64,000 bases of DNA from Tanypteryx hageni (lineage: Eukaryota; Arthropoda; Insecta; Odonata; Petaluridae): the NCBI GenBank assembly GCA_028673005.1, contig CM054112.1, positions 26,404,624-26,468,623 of the forward strand. Direction: 5' to 3'. Position 1 is the first letter of the stretch. Each line of letters begins with the position of its first letter. The translations under genes were made by a program, and so were the position numbers. The notes beneath the pieces were generated by a model. It worked only from the letters and a program-made list of their open reading frames with translations. It did no database searches and was not told where the DNA came from. Shown in pieces: positions 21,335 to 42,359 of this stretch.

Positions 21335-21578
21335 CAGAGCTGGCTAGGAAATCCACAGGGCCCTGTGCAAAGTGTGCATTCAGAGCTGCTCGTTTCAAAA
21401 GTTTTTAATAGTAAATTTTAACGAATTTATCTCTCTTACTACGAGTTTGATATTTTTTTATTTTTATAAATGCATTTACTTTATAAGTACAACAAATAAT
21501 TTTTAGAGATCACAGGGCCTCTATAAGTGCGAGGCTCAGCGCAATCCCACTGTTGTCACTGCCAAAAAACCGGCTCTG
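21335..21578. mobile_element. 244-bp hAT MITE
   Basis: Ends CAGAGCTGGCTAGGAA and (reverse complement of right) CAGAGCCGGTTTTTTGG. The 8-bp flanks CTCATTTG (21327-21334) and CTTATTTG (21579-21586) match at 7 of 8, as expected for an old hAT target duplication. No ORF. Confidence 0.7.
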
Positions 21579-22159
21579 CTTATTTGTCTCCCCGTGCGAT
21601 CATCAAATGCTTTAAGGGGAGAATTTTGCTTAACATCAGCTACTGTGGCAGTATTTGACACAAGAAAGGTTTTGGATGGAGAATTTTTTGTTTCCTTTGA
21701 TTGGATGCAGCATGAGCTCCATATTTGGACCTTCCAAAACTTGAATAAGATACATTCATTTTTCTTGAAGAGGGAATTATAATTCATAATGGATTGGTGT
21801 GAATGTTTATACGCCCAAAGAAACATTTTACATACATTCTCTATAAATAAAATTTTAATGTTTTTCTTTGATTATGGTGTAGTATCAACAAACTGATATT
21901 TCAAAAGGTTATATTAACTGTATCTGAAAACGTAATACCTTGCTACAAAGCTGGGATGTTGTGAAATTTCACTTATCTTTGAAGGGATGCCACCTAAAAC
22001 ATTTTGCAAACCACTGATGTAATAAAATTAGCCTTTCACTTACTGAAAAATGTTTCAAGAAGTTTTAATCATCCCCTGAAGGTTCCCAGACAAAGATAGT
22101 TCATATTCATCACTGCTGATGCTAAATTTTGCTGTCAGCATTGAGTCTTCTTCAAGTGC

Positions 22160-22826
22160 AGATTTTATTCATCATCATGCTGCTGTCCGAAGACAGGTTT
22201 TAGCTGAATCGCTGCCTCCATCTCTCTCTCTCCCTGGAAGCCTCTTTTATACCTCTATAAGTACTATATTCTTGCTTTATCTTCTCTAATATTCCTATTC
22301 TTTTTCTCTCTTCCTCCGCTAATTTTGCCTTTTTAAGAACGTCCTTTGTAAACAGTCTTCTCAATATGTGCCCTATCCAATTTGCTTTTCTTTTCCAGAT
22401 TGTTTTTATTAGCATCCTTGCTTCTCCCACCATTTCTAATACTTCTTCGTTTCTCTTCTTATCTGTCCATTTCACTTTCATCATCCTCCATACCATCTCA
22501 AAACTTTCTAAATATTTTTCCTCCTTTCCGTCCATGTCTCTGCACCATAAAGAGCTATGCTCCATATGTAGCATTTTGCTAATTTCTTCCTTGTTTCTAA
22601 ATTTATTTTCTTGCTTGTGAGAAGCTCCTCATTAAAAGTTGCTTTTGCCATTGCAATCCTACTTCTGATGTCCTGTGTACTACTTCCATCCTGTGCTAAA
22701 ATGCTGCCAAGATATTTGAAACTACTTACTTGTTCCAATTTTTGGCCATTTACCATTATATTTAATTCTTTGTTCCTTTGAAACCACCATGACTCGTTTT
22801 TTTGGCATTGATCTTCATTCTTCATA
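22160..22826 (-). mobile_element. 5'-truncated LINE, reverse transcriptase C-terminal region
   Basis: On the - strand, ORF 22825-22508 reads NIMVNGQKLEQVSSFKYLGS then a conserved RRKLAKCYIWSIALYGAETW-like stretch (here KKLAKCYIWSIALYGAETW). ORF 22574-22200 continues with NEEVLEMVGEARMLIKTI, KANWIGHILRR and EERKRIG..EKIK. This is the classic tail after the RT 'thumb' of arthropod endonuclease-type LINEs. The two ORFs overlap in different frames, so there is a frameshift near 22540. The 3' end runs into ATCATCATGCTGCTG near 22170. It is broken at the 5' end and inactive. Confidence 0.8.
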
Positions 22827-22829
22827 ATG

Positions 22830-24480
22830 GAATTAAAAACTCAGCCATTTTGAAAACACCAAAAATTTACCAACAAACAATTTTTTGTATTTTAGGCCAA
22901 GCTATTACAAAAAGTTGTACTGCCTTGGCTTGTCAAATTCAGATTTTGAGAGATTATAATATTTTTTGCTATTATTAGTGAAACAATATACAGAATGCAG
23001 AATTTACAGTTGGACACACTTAAGAAAGAATACTGAAAATGGCATTATTTTTCTTCCTCAATATCTAGTTATACTACTACTATGCAGACATGTCAAGCCA
23101 AGCAAAGGCATATTACTGGACAGCATTTCATGAACAGCTCTTGAAGGGTTAAGAGAATTTATAGTCATTTCCCTGTGAAACGGAAGAAGAAACTGGACTA
23201 GCATTCAATCTGAATTTAATAAATAGTTGAGATAATGCTATTGCCTTTATTCTACAAAAATGCTCCCTATTTTATATATGCCAAATAATTCACCATAAAA
23301 AATCATAAAATCTGTCAATGTTAAAAAAAAATATCCAAAAAATTAAAATAATGTAAGTAAAAATAATTTTAACCCTGGTTAACATTTATTTTCTACCAAA
23401 AATGAACTAATAAAGGGTCGAGAGTGAAAAGCTCGTAACATGAAAAGGAAGGACATTTCTTATAATAAAAACCAATACAAATCAGTAGCTTTTGTTCATT
23501 ATTAAAATCCCAAGCCTGATAATTTTTCTCCTTATTTAGAATTAATGCAATCATTCTTATATGTATTTTAAAATTTAAATGATCTTGGACCTTGCATGCC
23601 CATTTGAATTTCAATAATGAAATAAATTTAAAAAAATTTATTTTAGGCAGAGAGAATGAGCGCCTTACCATTAACAATTTTATTTGCTGGAGAAGAACGA
23701 TTATATAGCATTATTGACAGTACAAGTGATACTACATAAAAGTTGATAACATCTGCCAATTGACTTCAGCATATTAAAATGCAGCAATTGTCCAAAAAAA
23801 AATATAGAATCTGTACATAAAATGGAGATGAAGTGATGATGTTTGGCTAATTTAATCTATACACAGCTACAATTTTTTATGATTAGAACTTAATATAATA
23901 AAATATAAAATAATTGAGATTTATCCCTACCTTACCTTTCAAATCATTAAATTAAAACCAATATTAAAGTCAAAAATATGTTATTGTCACCAAAACCCCA
24001 ATTTTTATAATTAGTACATAGTACATTTTTTCTCAAAATCTGCTACTTAAAATAAAAATACTGAAGCAGAAACATGTTGTGCCATGGATGATTTCTTTCC
24101 ACTTTTACATAAACTATGAATTCCAAAGGTTTATTTTCTTAATAAACCAGAGCATAATACTTTCTGGAAATTTTGTACAAGGATTAATGATTACTATTCA
24201 CAATTCTGTAATTTACATCAAATATCAACTCTGCCTCTCCTGAAACCTTTGAAACAGAACTAGATGTTTAATTATAAGTGATGAACAATATTTCCAATGA
24301 AGAAATTAACAACTCCAGCCATAAATCCAAAGGTTCTACCAAACAATATCTTTATTGCCTTCCTCCCTAATTGAAAGTCAGCCATCAGCTTCTGCTTAAG
24401 GCACCATTTCACACACAGCATATACAGAGTCACAACTGGATATCACAAATATCACTGCCACTGCCCTCATAAATGCTTCA
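22830..24480. other. interval between LINE and P5CDH stop codon; includes probable P5CDH 3' UTR
   Basis: Very AT-rich, with no ORF of note. Several - strand AATAAA motifs (for example the complement at 24350) could serve P5CDH polyadenylation. None can be chosen on sequence alone. Confidence 0.4.
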
Positions 24481-24486
24481 TATGAT

Positions 24487-34621
<10,135 letters not shown>

Positions 34622-34830
34622 GATCAAAAACTATAATTTGGACTGAAGGGTGCAAATCGTTCGGTGGCCTACTTATACCTAACGAACAGTAACGCTACCA
34701 AACACGTTCTGCGCATCTCCAAACAGCGCAACCAAGCGCAACTCAGCAGTCATTGTTGGAGTTTTAGTTCGCTGATATCCGCCAGAGACGTCTAGGCAGG
34801 GAAAGTGGTGTAATCAATGAGGAGTCGAAG
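34622..34830 (-). promoter_or_regulatory. ALDH4A1: probable P5CDH promoter / 5' UTR region
   Basis: The 200 bases upstream of the ATG are visibly richer in CpG (ACGTTCTGCGC, GCGCAACC, GACGTC) than the surrounding AT-rich DNA. No TATA box is evident. This is inferred from position and composition only. Confidence 0.35.
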
Positions 34831-34834
34831 ACAG

Positions 34835-35505
34835 CTTATGTTCATAAAAAAGTTATATCAAAGTCATAAGTTTCTCCGATTAAAGTTTAAAGGAACTACA
34901 TGGAGTAAATGTATATGATTGTACACATCGGATTGAGCGTAGAGATTAAACTGCGGAACAATTAGCCCTGTTTCTATGAGCAAGTAATGGATAGAAGAAA
35001 AATATAATAAAGTATTTTAGCTGTTCTTAAAATTACATACCGAAGTAATTTTTCGTGGGTATTGTGATTTTTCGAACAAAAATAGGCTAAATTGTCTTCC
35101 AGATGAGGAAAATATATTTAAATGTTGAATTTTCATTCGCTTATTTTACCTGATAACAGGATCGGCTTAACCTATAAGCGACTTCATCCGGCTCCGCGCC
35201 GCCTAAATAATTCACCTTCAATATTTTAAATAGGTAGTTGTTTTATATTATTTAGCTTTATTTTATTTTATAAATATTTTGCCTATTTTCGATAGTAATT
35301 GCCATATACTTGGCTTTCTGATCTTATAAAAGGTCCCGCAAACTACTCGTACACACAAATATTCAAACCAGTCAGCGCATTGAAATTGACTATTAAATAA
35401 TTATAAAAATATTTTTTTCTTTGACATTTAAAAAATAATTCTTACTTAACTGGCGCATCAGATCCACATTCATTTATAAAATCTTCATGCAAAAGGTAAT
35501 TATAA
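34835..35505. other. intergenic sequence, no feature seen
   Basis: No ORF or paired repeat end was found. Confidence 0.4.
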
Positions 35506-35516
35506 AATCTCGTAAT

Positions 35517-35782
35517 CTATGGCTGATTTGGAAATTCCCCGCCCCTAGGCCAAATTATATTTTCTCTCCTTTTTTGGCGCTTTATTCTTAAAATATTCTC
35601 TCATGTATTCGGTTTCTCTGTCCATCCGTCTGTATGCGGTTCATAATAACCTAATTTATCAAAAGTCTGTGTAATATTAATTTTTTATTCCCGCCCTAAA
35701 ATCCTGTTTTTACTGCCGCCTCCAGAAATCTCGCCGCCCCTAGGCCATTGGCCACTTTGGCCTTATTTAAAATCCGCTACTG
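35517..35782. mobile_element. hAT MITE, GGCGGATTTGGAAA family, copy 1 (266 bp)
   Basis: 8-bp flanks CTCGTAAT (35509-35516) and CTGGTAAT (35783-35790) match at 7 of 8. The left end resembles CAGTGGCGGATTT, and the right end (reverse complement) is CAGTAGCGGATTTTAAATAA. It shares CCGCCCCTAGGC, CCATCCGTCTG.. and TTTGGCCTTATT blocks with copy 2 at 37979. Confidence 0.75.
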
Positions 35783-35790
35783 CTGGTAAT

Positions 35791-37970
35791 GCTTGGCCAG
35801 AAAGTAGAGTTTGCATTTCTGTTTTCTATAGCTATTTCCTTGTGCATTTTCCTGAGATAAACTAACAAAATTATTAGAATTTGTCATAATTTATTAAATG
35901 CTTTCAATCTAGACAATTTAATTTTCAAATAATTTAGCTGGTATACTTGAGTAGTTCTATGAGCGTCATTTAAAATTATAAAATGTTTTTAATTTCCTTA
36001 GGCGTAAAAAATTCTAAAGCCTCTTAATTAAATGTAATAGCCACGAATTTGAGGGCAACTTTTGATACAATAAATTTTAATGGTCGCCTTAAGTGTATGT
36101 ATGCGTCAATACAACACTCAAGGCTGAATTTTAAAGAAATTTCTTTGCCTTGTCTTATTCTCTCAGTAACGGCAAAGATAACGCGTAACACTGGTTTTTA
36201 TTTTTATTTTTTTAATATTTGAGAGATTTTCGTCTATTTCCCAAAGATAACAAAAATTAACAACAACATTATCGAATGTCCTATAAGTATACAACATAAA
36301 AGAAAAATACCGATAACTTCATTCCCCTTTTTTTGATCCTGCAATTAGTCGACTTATATTGATGGTCATTTTATCGTATGATGCACATTAATTCTTATCG
36401 CTTTCTCTCCGTGAATCACTCGCATTATCTAACCGTCACACTGAAGCGTAAATTATGCCGTCTGGTGCGAATGATTCACTTGAGGAAGCCTAAGCTTCTA
36501 ATCTGCGCAAAGTGCATGTGTGACTGCTCCCACCGCTCGTCCTTCGTTCTATTTTATTTATCTTTCCGCTAGCAAATCGAAGAGGCGAACTCCTCGACCC
36601 CATTTTATGTGTCCTTGATTATCTCCCAAGGTCCGACTTACACGAATATCGGCCACCCCCTTTTATTGCTTCATTTAGAATTTTTATTTGTCGTCGTAAT
36701 GACGTCGGAGATTAAGTTGCTCGCGTGAGCACTGTTGCTATCTATGACGAAAAACAAAAGCCCGGACCGCGTGATCCACCCGCGTACAAATATTCTCAAT
36801 TACTATTTTTAGCATGTTTTCCTTGAAAAAACGATCATGCCATCTTTATCTTTATACCGCTTTATCTTTTTTGAAATTTTCAGAAAATTTATTGGAGCTG
36901 ATCAAGTCATAAAAAATTATCCGAATGTCATACGTTTCCGCTCGAGACACTGTTTGCTGGAAAATAAAATGTTATTCTAGCTAAAATTTTATTTTAAAAA
37001 CAAACATATTTTCAAGGAATTTAAGGCATAATAGTTTTATATAATATGTTGAGAGGCCTGAAATTGGCATAGAGGAAAAGACATTTTTAAAATGTCTGGA
37101 AAATTCTTAGGCTGCTTTCATGCTGGTTACTCAAGACAAAACAGACCGCGCTTAATCAAGATGAGCCAGGATTTTATAGAGTAGAACCCAAAGCCAGGCG
37201 TCTGGGATTTCACTCTCATCGAACGAAATAAAAACACGTGACTAGTCGGGTCTGGTGCTTTTTTTTAAGGTTGAATCATGCTTTATTTTCGCTTGTCAGT
37301 CACAGTCATATCCGCGTGTTAGATACGTCGGAAGTTTTGGGGCTGTTTGTGCTGCTCAAGGGAGACTATTTACATCCCAAAGATAAAGGAGCACCATAAC
37401 AAAAATACAATGAAAAATTAGCGGGTGGAAATCTCAGATCAAATTAATATGACGAATGCGTATTATTTCATTCCTTTAGAAAAGAGCATAATAAGATTGA
37501 AAGCATTTGGGAGTACGTGTCATGAGGTTTGTTGTAATCTTCGTCGCCTAAGAAGGGTCAAATCCTGGAGTTTTAGCGAGTAGGCAAGGCTCCAAAGGAT
37601 TGAGTTTTTTCTCAAGCATTTCTGTCCTTGCTTTATCGTAACTGAGGATACACAAAGACGCTCTTCCTCGTTGCGTTAATTGGTGGCATAGCGGGAGGGC
37701 AGGCGTGATGGGATATGCAGGGTATGCTACGCATAGGGCTCCCCAAAAGGAGAGGAATTTTGCTTGGACCATAACTTATCGTCGTCGATAACTGGCACAG
37801 TATATTTATACACATCGATACATATAAGTGGGCTGCGTTAAGGGGTCAGGTGCGAATACGAAAATCATTATCTAATTGCCACAGACCAACTTCTCTGCTG
37901 TCAAGAGAGGTAGCAATTATGTGAAGTTAATTTTTACACTTTCCAACGGTCGAGCTTTGTCAAGTGATGT
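35791..37970. other. intergenic sequence, no gene seen
   Basis: Moderately AT-rich and non-repetitive by eye. ORFs such as 36378-36572 and 37548-37772 show no domain. Confidence 0.4.
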
Positions 37971-37978
37971 GTCATGGG

Positions 37979-38195
37979 CAGTGGCGGATTTGGAAATTTT
38001 CCGCCCCTAGGCTAAATTGTTTTTCCGCGCCCTTTTTGACAAATTTTTCCTAAAAAAATCGCTCATGTATATGGTTTGTCTGCACATACATCCGTCTGCG
38101 GTTCATAATTAATTCATCAAGTCTGCGTAATAATATTTTTTTATTCCCGCCCCTAGGCCATTGTCTACTTTGGCCTTATTAGAAATCCGTTACTG
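37979..38195. mobile_element. hAT MITE, same family, copy 2 (217 bp)
   Basis: Flanks GTCATGGG (37971-37978) and GTTATGGG (38196-38203) match at 7 of 8. Ends are CAGTGGCGGATTTGGAAA and (reverse complement of right) CAGTAACGGATTTCTAATAA. Confidence 0.8.
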
Positions 38196-38517
38196 GTTAT
38201 GGGGAAAAACTGGAAGCGTCCAGCTTCGGACGTTCTGTAACGTTTTGAGCGGCAGGAAAAGATTCAGATTCGGACGTTCTGAGAAGTTTTTAACGGCCGA
38301 GGGTTAAAATATCCTTGCCCTTAGCTTTGCTTGTTCCTTCATCGAAGAAGATCGATAATATTCTGCTACTTCTTAGAGCATTCAGCGTCTTGCTAGCAAA
38401 TATTTATCAGGAATACCTACCTAAAGAGCTGGAATACTATTCAAAAAGATTAAAAATCGTAATAATGAGCTAAATTCAATATTAATGAAATGGAAACAGT
38501 ATGAAGAAGTGGAGATG

Positions 38518-39776
38518 TACACGGGTATTCCGTGGTACAGAAGTGCTTTTATTTATTTATATTTATTTATTTATTTTGGTCCAAAAACAGCACATTGGCC
38601 TTTACATTGGATACACCCAAAACAATATTTTAAAAAATATATATATAACAAAATACCTATACATATCAAAATATATATAAAAACAGAAATTAACACACAT
38701 AAGATGGATGTAATGAAAATAAAAATTACAGAAACAAGACAGCTTTTCAGAGACATTCGCCACCTGTGGAGGCACGGAGGAGCGAGGACCTACATGTAAT
38801 ATATTATATATATTTCGTCTAAATATCGGTGCAGAAAGTTATATGCAAATACATGTATAATGAAAAATAATTTTTCTTTGTATTGTGGTAGCCCTGCTTT
38901 TTAGATTCGTTCTACACATGTTCATTTAATTTTGTAATTCTATACTTGCCCTACAAACGAAATTTATTTTTGAAATCGGTTCAGCCAATACCTTCGAAAT
39001 TCATAGTTACAGAAAAATTCTAACCTTGATATTGTGGTAACCCTGTTCAGTCGACCCGGTTGAAATATGCTATTTTTGTTATTTATTTATATAAGGATTA
39101 TATAGGCATACCATATTGGATTATCATTGCCGTCATTTCTCTAGAAATACGCGTAAAATATTTTACTTTTTACTGTGGTAGCCCTGCTCTTTAGCTCCGC
39201 TTTAAACATCGTGATTTCATTATAGTATGTTGTAAAAATCTTTAATACAAAATTTAGTTGAAATTCGTTCAGCCAATTCATTCCAAATCCATAATTACAG
39301 AAAGAGATTAATTTGTGTGGTACCCCTGTTTGGTTGATATAGTCCAAATATGCTATTATGGTTTTGTATATATGTGTACATTATAAATATTGTATTTGGT
39401 TAAAATTGACACAAATACTCGTAAAAATAACATTTTTATTACTTGTATTGTGGCAGCCATGCTCTATATATCTATACTAAACATCTTGATATTGTTATTT
39501 TATATTACACGCCTCCTTCACGCAAAATTTTGTTGAAATCGGTTAAGCCAATTCCTTCCAAATTCATTATTACCGAAAAGGGGTAATTTTGCAATTGTGT
39601 CACTCCTGCTAAATCGATCCGGTCTAAATATGTAATTTTGGTAATTAATTTATGTGAGCATTCTATGTTCCAAAATTGGTTGAAACCGGTTGGCCCAATT
39701 CTTCCCTGATATATGCGTAAGGACGGACGGACATAAAGAAGATAACAGTGATTTTCAGAAATGACGAAAAGCAGTA
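38518..39776 (-). mobile_element. Helentron-like repeat, copy B
   Basis: Starts with the hairpin-like CACGGGTATTCCGTGG and CAGAAGTGCTTTTA. Then come tandem boxes of about 143 bp ('TGTGGTAGCCCTGCTTTTTAG', 'GTTGAAATATGCTATTTTTG'), a CGGACGGACGGAC motif and ATGACGAAAAGCA at 39761. A LINE tail has landed in it at about 38550-38815. The next copy follows directly, head to tail. Confidence 0.6.
38550..38815 (-). mobile_element. LINE or SINE 3' tail with (AAAT)n end
   Basis: On the - strand it ends ...GGCCAATGTGCTGTTTTTGG followed by ACCAAAATAAATAAATAAAT. This is the usual 3' tail pattern of CR1/Jockey-type LINEs. It interrupts Helentron-like copy B. No ORF remains. Confidence 0.55.
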
Positions 39777-39786
39777 ACAAGTAGGA

Positions 39787-40784
39787 GTGCCCACGGGTTT
39801 CCCGTGGCACAGAAGTGCTTTTCGTCAAATTCGCCGTAGTATTATCTTATACTAATGTATTTGCTTTGAAATCAGAAAATTATTTTACTTATATTGTGGT
39901 ACCCCTGCTTTTTTACCCGTTCTAAACATATTCATCTCGTTTTCCCTTTCTATACTCGCCCTACAAACGAAATTTCTTTGACATCCGTGCAACTAATACC
40001 TTCGAAATTCTAAGTTACAGAAAAATTCTAACCTTGATGTTTTGGTAAACCTGTTTGGTCGACCCGGTTGAAATATGATATTTTGGTTAATTATTTATAT
40101 GGAGATTAAATATACAATATTTGGTTAAAATTCATTGGGTCAGTTCTCTAGAAATACGCGTAAAAATATTATTTACTATTTAGTGTGATAGCCTGCTCTT
40201 TAGCTCCGCTTTAAATATCTTGATTTCACTATGGTATGTTGTACAAATCATATATACAAAATTTAATATAAATCCGTTGTCAATTCATTCCAAATCTTTA
40301 ATTACTGAATGAGTTTAATTTGTAATTGTGGCACCCCTGTTTGGCTGATTCAGTTTAAATATATTAATATGATTTTATACATATGTGTATATTATAAGTA
40401 TTAAATTTGGTTAAAATTGATGTGGGCAATTTAACACAAATAATTGTAAAAAGGATTTTTTTATTTTTTTATTGTGGCAGCCTTGTTTTTATATCTACAC
40501 TAAACATATTGATTTTTTTCTATGTTGCACACATCTTTTATACAGAATTTCGCTGAAATCGGTTCGGCCAATTCCTTCCAAATTCACAATTACCGAAAAG
40601 TTAACTTTGCAATTGTGGCACCCCTGCTCAGTCGATCCGGTCCAAATATGCCATTTTGGACATTAATTTATGTGAATATTCTATGTACCAAATTTGGTTG
40701 TAATCGGTTTTGCCAATTCTTCCCTGATATATGCGTACGGACGGACTGACTGACATCACGAATGCAATGACGAAAAGCACTAAT
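39787..40784 (-). mobile_element. Helentron-like repeat, copy C (most complete)
   Basis: The left end has a perfect hairpin CCACGGGTTTCCCGTGG (39791-39807), followed by AGTGCTTTTCGTCAAA. The right end has AATGACGAAAAGCACT (to 40781), so the subterminal inverted repeat is AGTGCTTTTCGTCA. In between, six boxes of the 'TGTGG.A.CCCTG.T' type recur at about 140-151 bp spacing (39894, 40045, 40185, 40328, 40472, 40613). Subterminal inverted repeats plus a 3' stem-loop plus a central tandem array is the layout of Helentron-associated non-autonomous elements. No Rep/helicase ORF. Confidence 0.6.
39894..40650. repeat. tandem array of about six units of roughly 143 bp in copy C
   Basis: Two alternating box types, '..CCCTGCTCTTTAGCTCCG' and '..CCCTGTTTGG.TGA.', suggest a dimeric unit of about 287 bp. 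Confidence 0.65.
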
Positions 40785-40789
40785 AACAG

Positions 40790-41335
40790 AGGTATTTGCT
40801 GGACGTTTTATAATAAATGTAAACATTTTAGGGGGTGAAGGATTGGGCGATAGGCTACCGGAGTTAGGTAGAAGAATGGAGGACTTGAGGACGGTTCGGG
40901 AAATAGGGGGAGAGAGAGGTTTAAAAGACTCAAAGAATCAGAAAAATAATAATAAAAGGCTATGATGTAAGTCCGTTGGTCTGATTGTGAGTGTACGCGA
41001 ATAATTCAACCAAGGATGTAGATAGAAAATTGAAATTTGTCAGAAATTTATATAATGAGCTAATTAGAATTTGTTTACATGGTTGACATGGTAATTTAAA
41101 AAACAAATGTCCGTTGCGGCACTATTTTGAGGGGGAATATATTGCACTTCCTCCGAATAAAACTAATATATTTTAATTTAATGAACAATATGTGGACTGA
41201 AAATTAAAAAAATATATAATTCACATTATAGTACGTTCCCGAGAGTTGAAATAATTTTGGCCAGCTAAAGTGGTCTAGCGTAATGCTTAACAAATATATA
41301 ATCTTTTTGAATGTAAGATTTTTATCTAGGCATAT
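40790..41335. other. intergenic sequence, no feature seen
   Basis: No gene or paired repeat end was recognised. Confidence 0.4.
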
Positions 41336-41339
41336 CACG

Positions 41340-41600
41340 CTGAGAGAGATAGCTACATTTTTGAGGGAAGAATGAGAACGTGAGAGAGAAAGGTAGGAGA
41401 ATGGGAGGGAGGAAGAGAGAGAATGGGAAGAAGAGAGGGTGAAGAATAGGAGGGAGAGAGGGATGGAGAATTGGAAGAAGGAAGAGAGAGAGAGAGATAA
41501 AATACGAGAGGGAGACTAGGAGAGAGAGAGAGAGAATAGGCAGAGAGAGAGGGTAGAGAATGGGAGGGAGACAGAGAGAAAGGGAGGAAGAATGGGAAGT
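41340..41600. repeat. purine-rich (GA)n-type tract of about 260 bp
   Basis: Interrupted GAGAGA/GGGAGG/GGAAGA runs, almost purely purine on the + strand. Confidence 0.85.
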
Positions 41601-41764
41601 GCCTTAATTTTAATGCATAATCTGCACATACCCGTCATATCTGACGGGCGATTACGCTATTTAATTAAATAAAAGCTCAAAAGAGGTGAAAATAGTAGGA
41701 AACGTGAAATATCCTGTCGCATTAACAGAGAAAAATGAATAATACGAATCAAATTTAATTCGAT

Positions 41765-42003
41765 TTGAACGATTTTTCGAGTGAACTAAAGAAACATGAG
41801 AAAATATATAATCTCTCGATGTACTCGATCTCCGAAAGCGATCCTAGATAAAAATATTATTTAACCCCTGAATCAACCGTCTATAACACAGTTTTCCTCC
41901 CATACACCTTCCCCATGTTTGCAACAGTTATCAGACAGATAAACGTATCCTAGTTACCATATGAGGTGATCATTGTTACACCTCTTATCTTCCGATAGCT
42001 TTG
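41765..42003. repeat. dispersed repeat, partner of 49147-49395 (inverted)
   Basis: CCTGAATCAACCGTCTATA, CCATGTTTGCAA, CGTATCCTAGTTAC and GTTACACCTCTTAT all occur in the same order on the other strand near 49.2 kb, roughly 75-80 percent identical by eye. Family unknown. Confidence 0.7.
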
Positions 42004-42307
42004 GACAATGTTTTCTTCTGAATAGTGAAAAAAACTAAAGACTTGATTCCGACTAAAAATAACAAATATAACACGACGAGAAAGAATTATACATGGTTAC
42101 ATAAGGCGCCTTTTTAAAAACTGAATACATTTGTTTCGTATTGATCAAAGCCAAAATGTATTCGTATCTTACTTTCTAACAGCTGGTCATTTACCGAAAT
42201 TTTTGTTAAATGAGAAGGAGAGAACCACTTTGTAAAATATCCCACATTATTCAAGAAAACCAAAAACGACCGGTTTCAACTATGATCTAGTCATCGTTAC
42301 AAAGTGA

Positions 42308-42355
42308 TTTATTTAATTTAATTAATTAATTAATTTAATTTATTTAATTTATTAT
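42308..42355. repeat. (TTAA)/(AATT)-type low-complexity tract
   Basis: Repeated TTTAATTTAATTAATTAATT. Confidence 0.8.
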
Positions 42356-42359
42356 GGAG

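Noticed and set aside
39505..40749. ORFs with repeated 'FAEIGSANSFQIHNYRK'-type text in the 143-bp boxes
   Set aside because: Repetition comes from the tandem boxes of the Helentron-like element; there are no conserved starts or domains.
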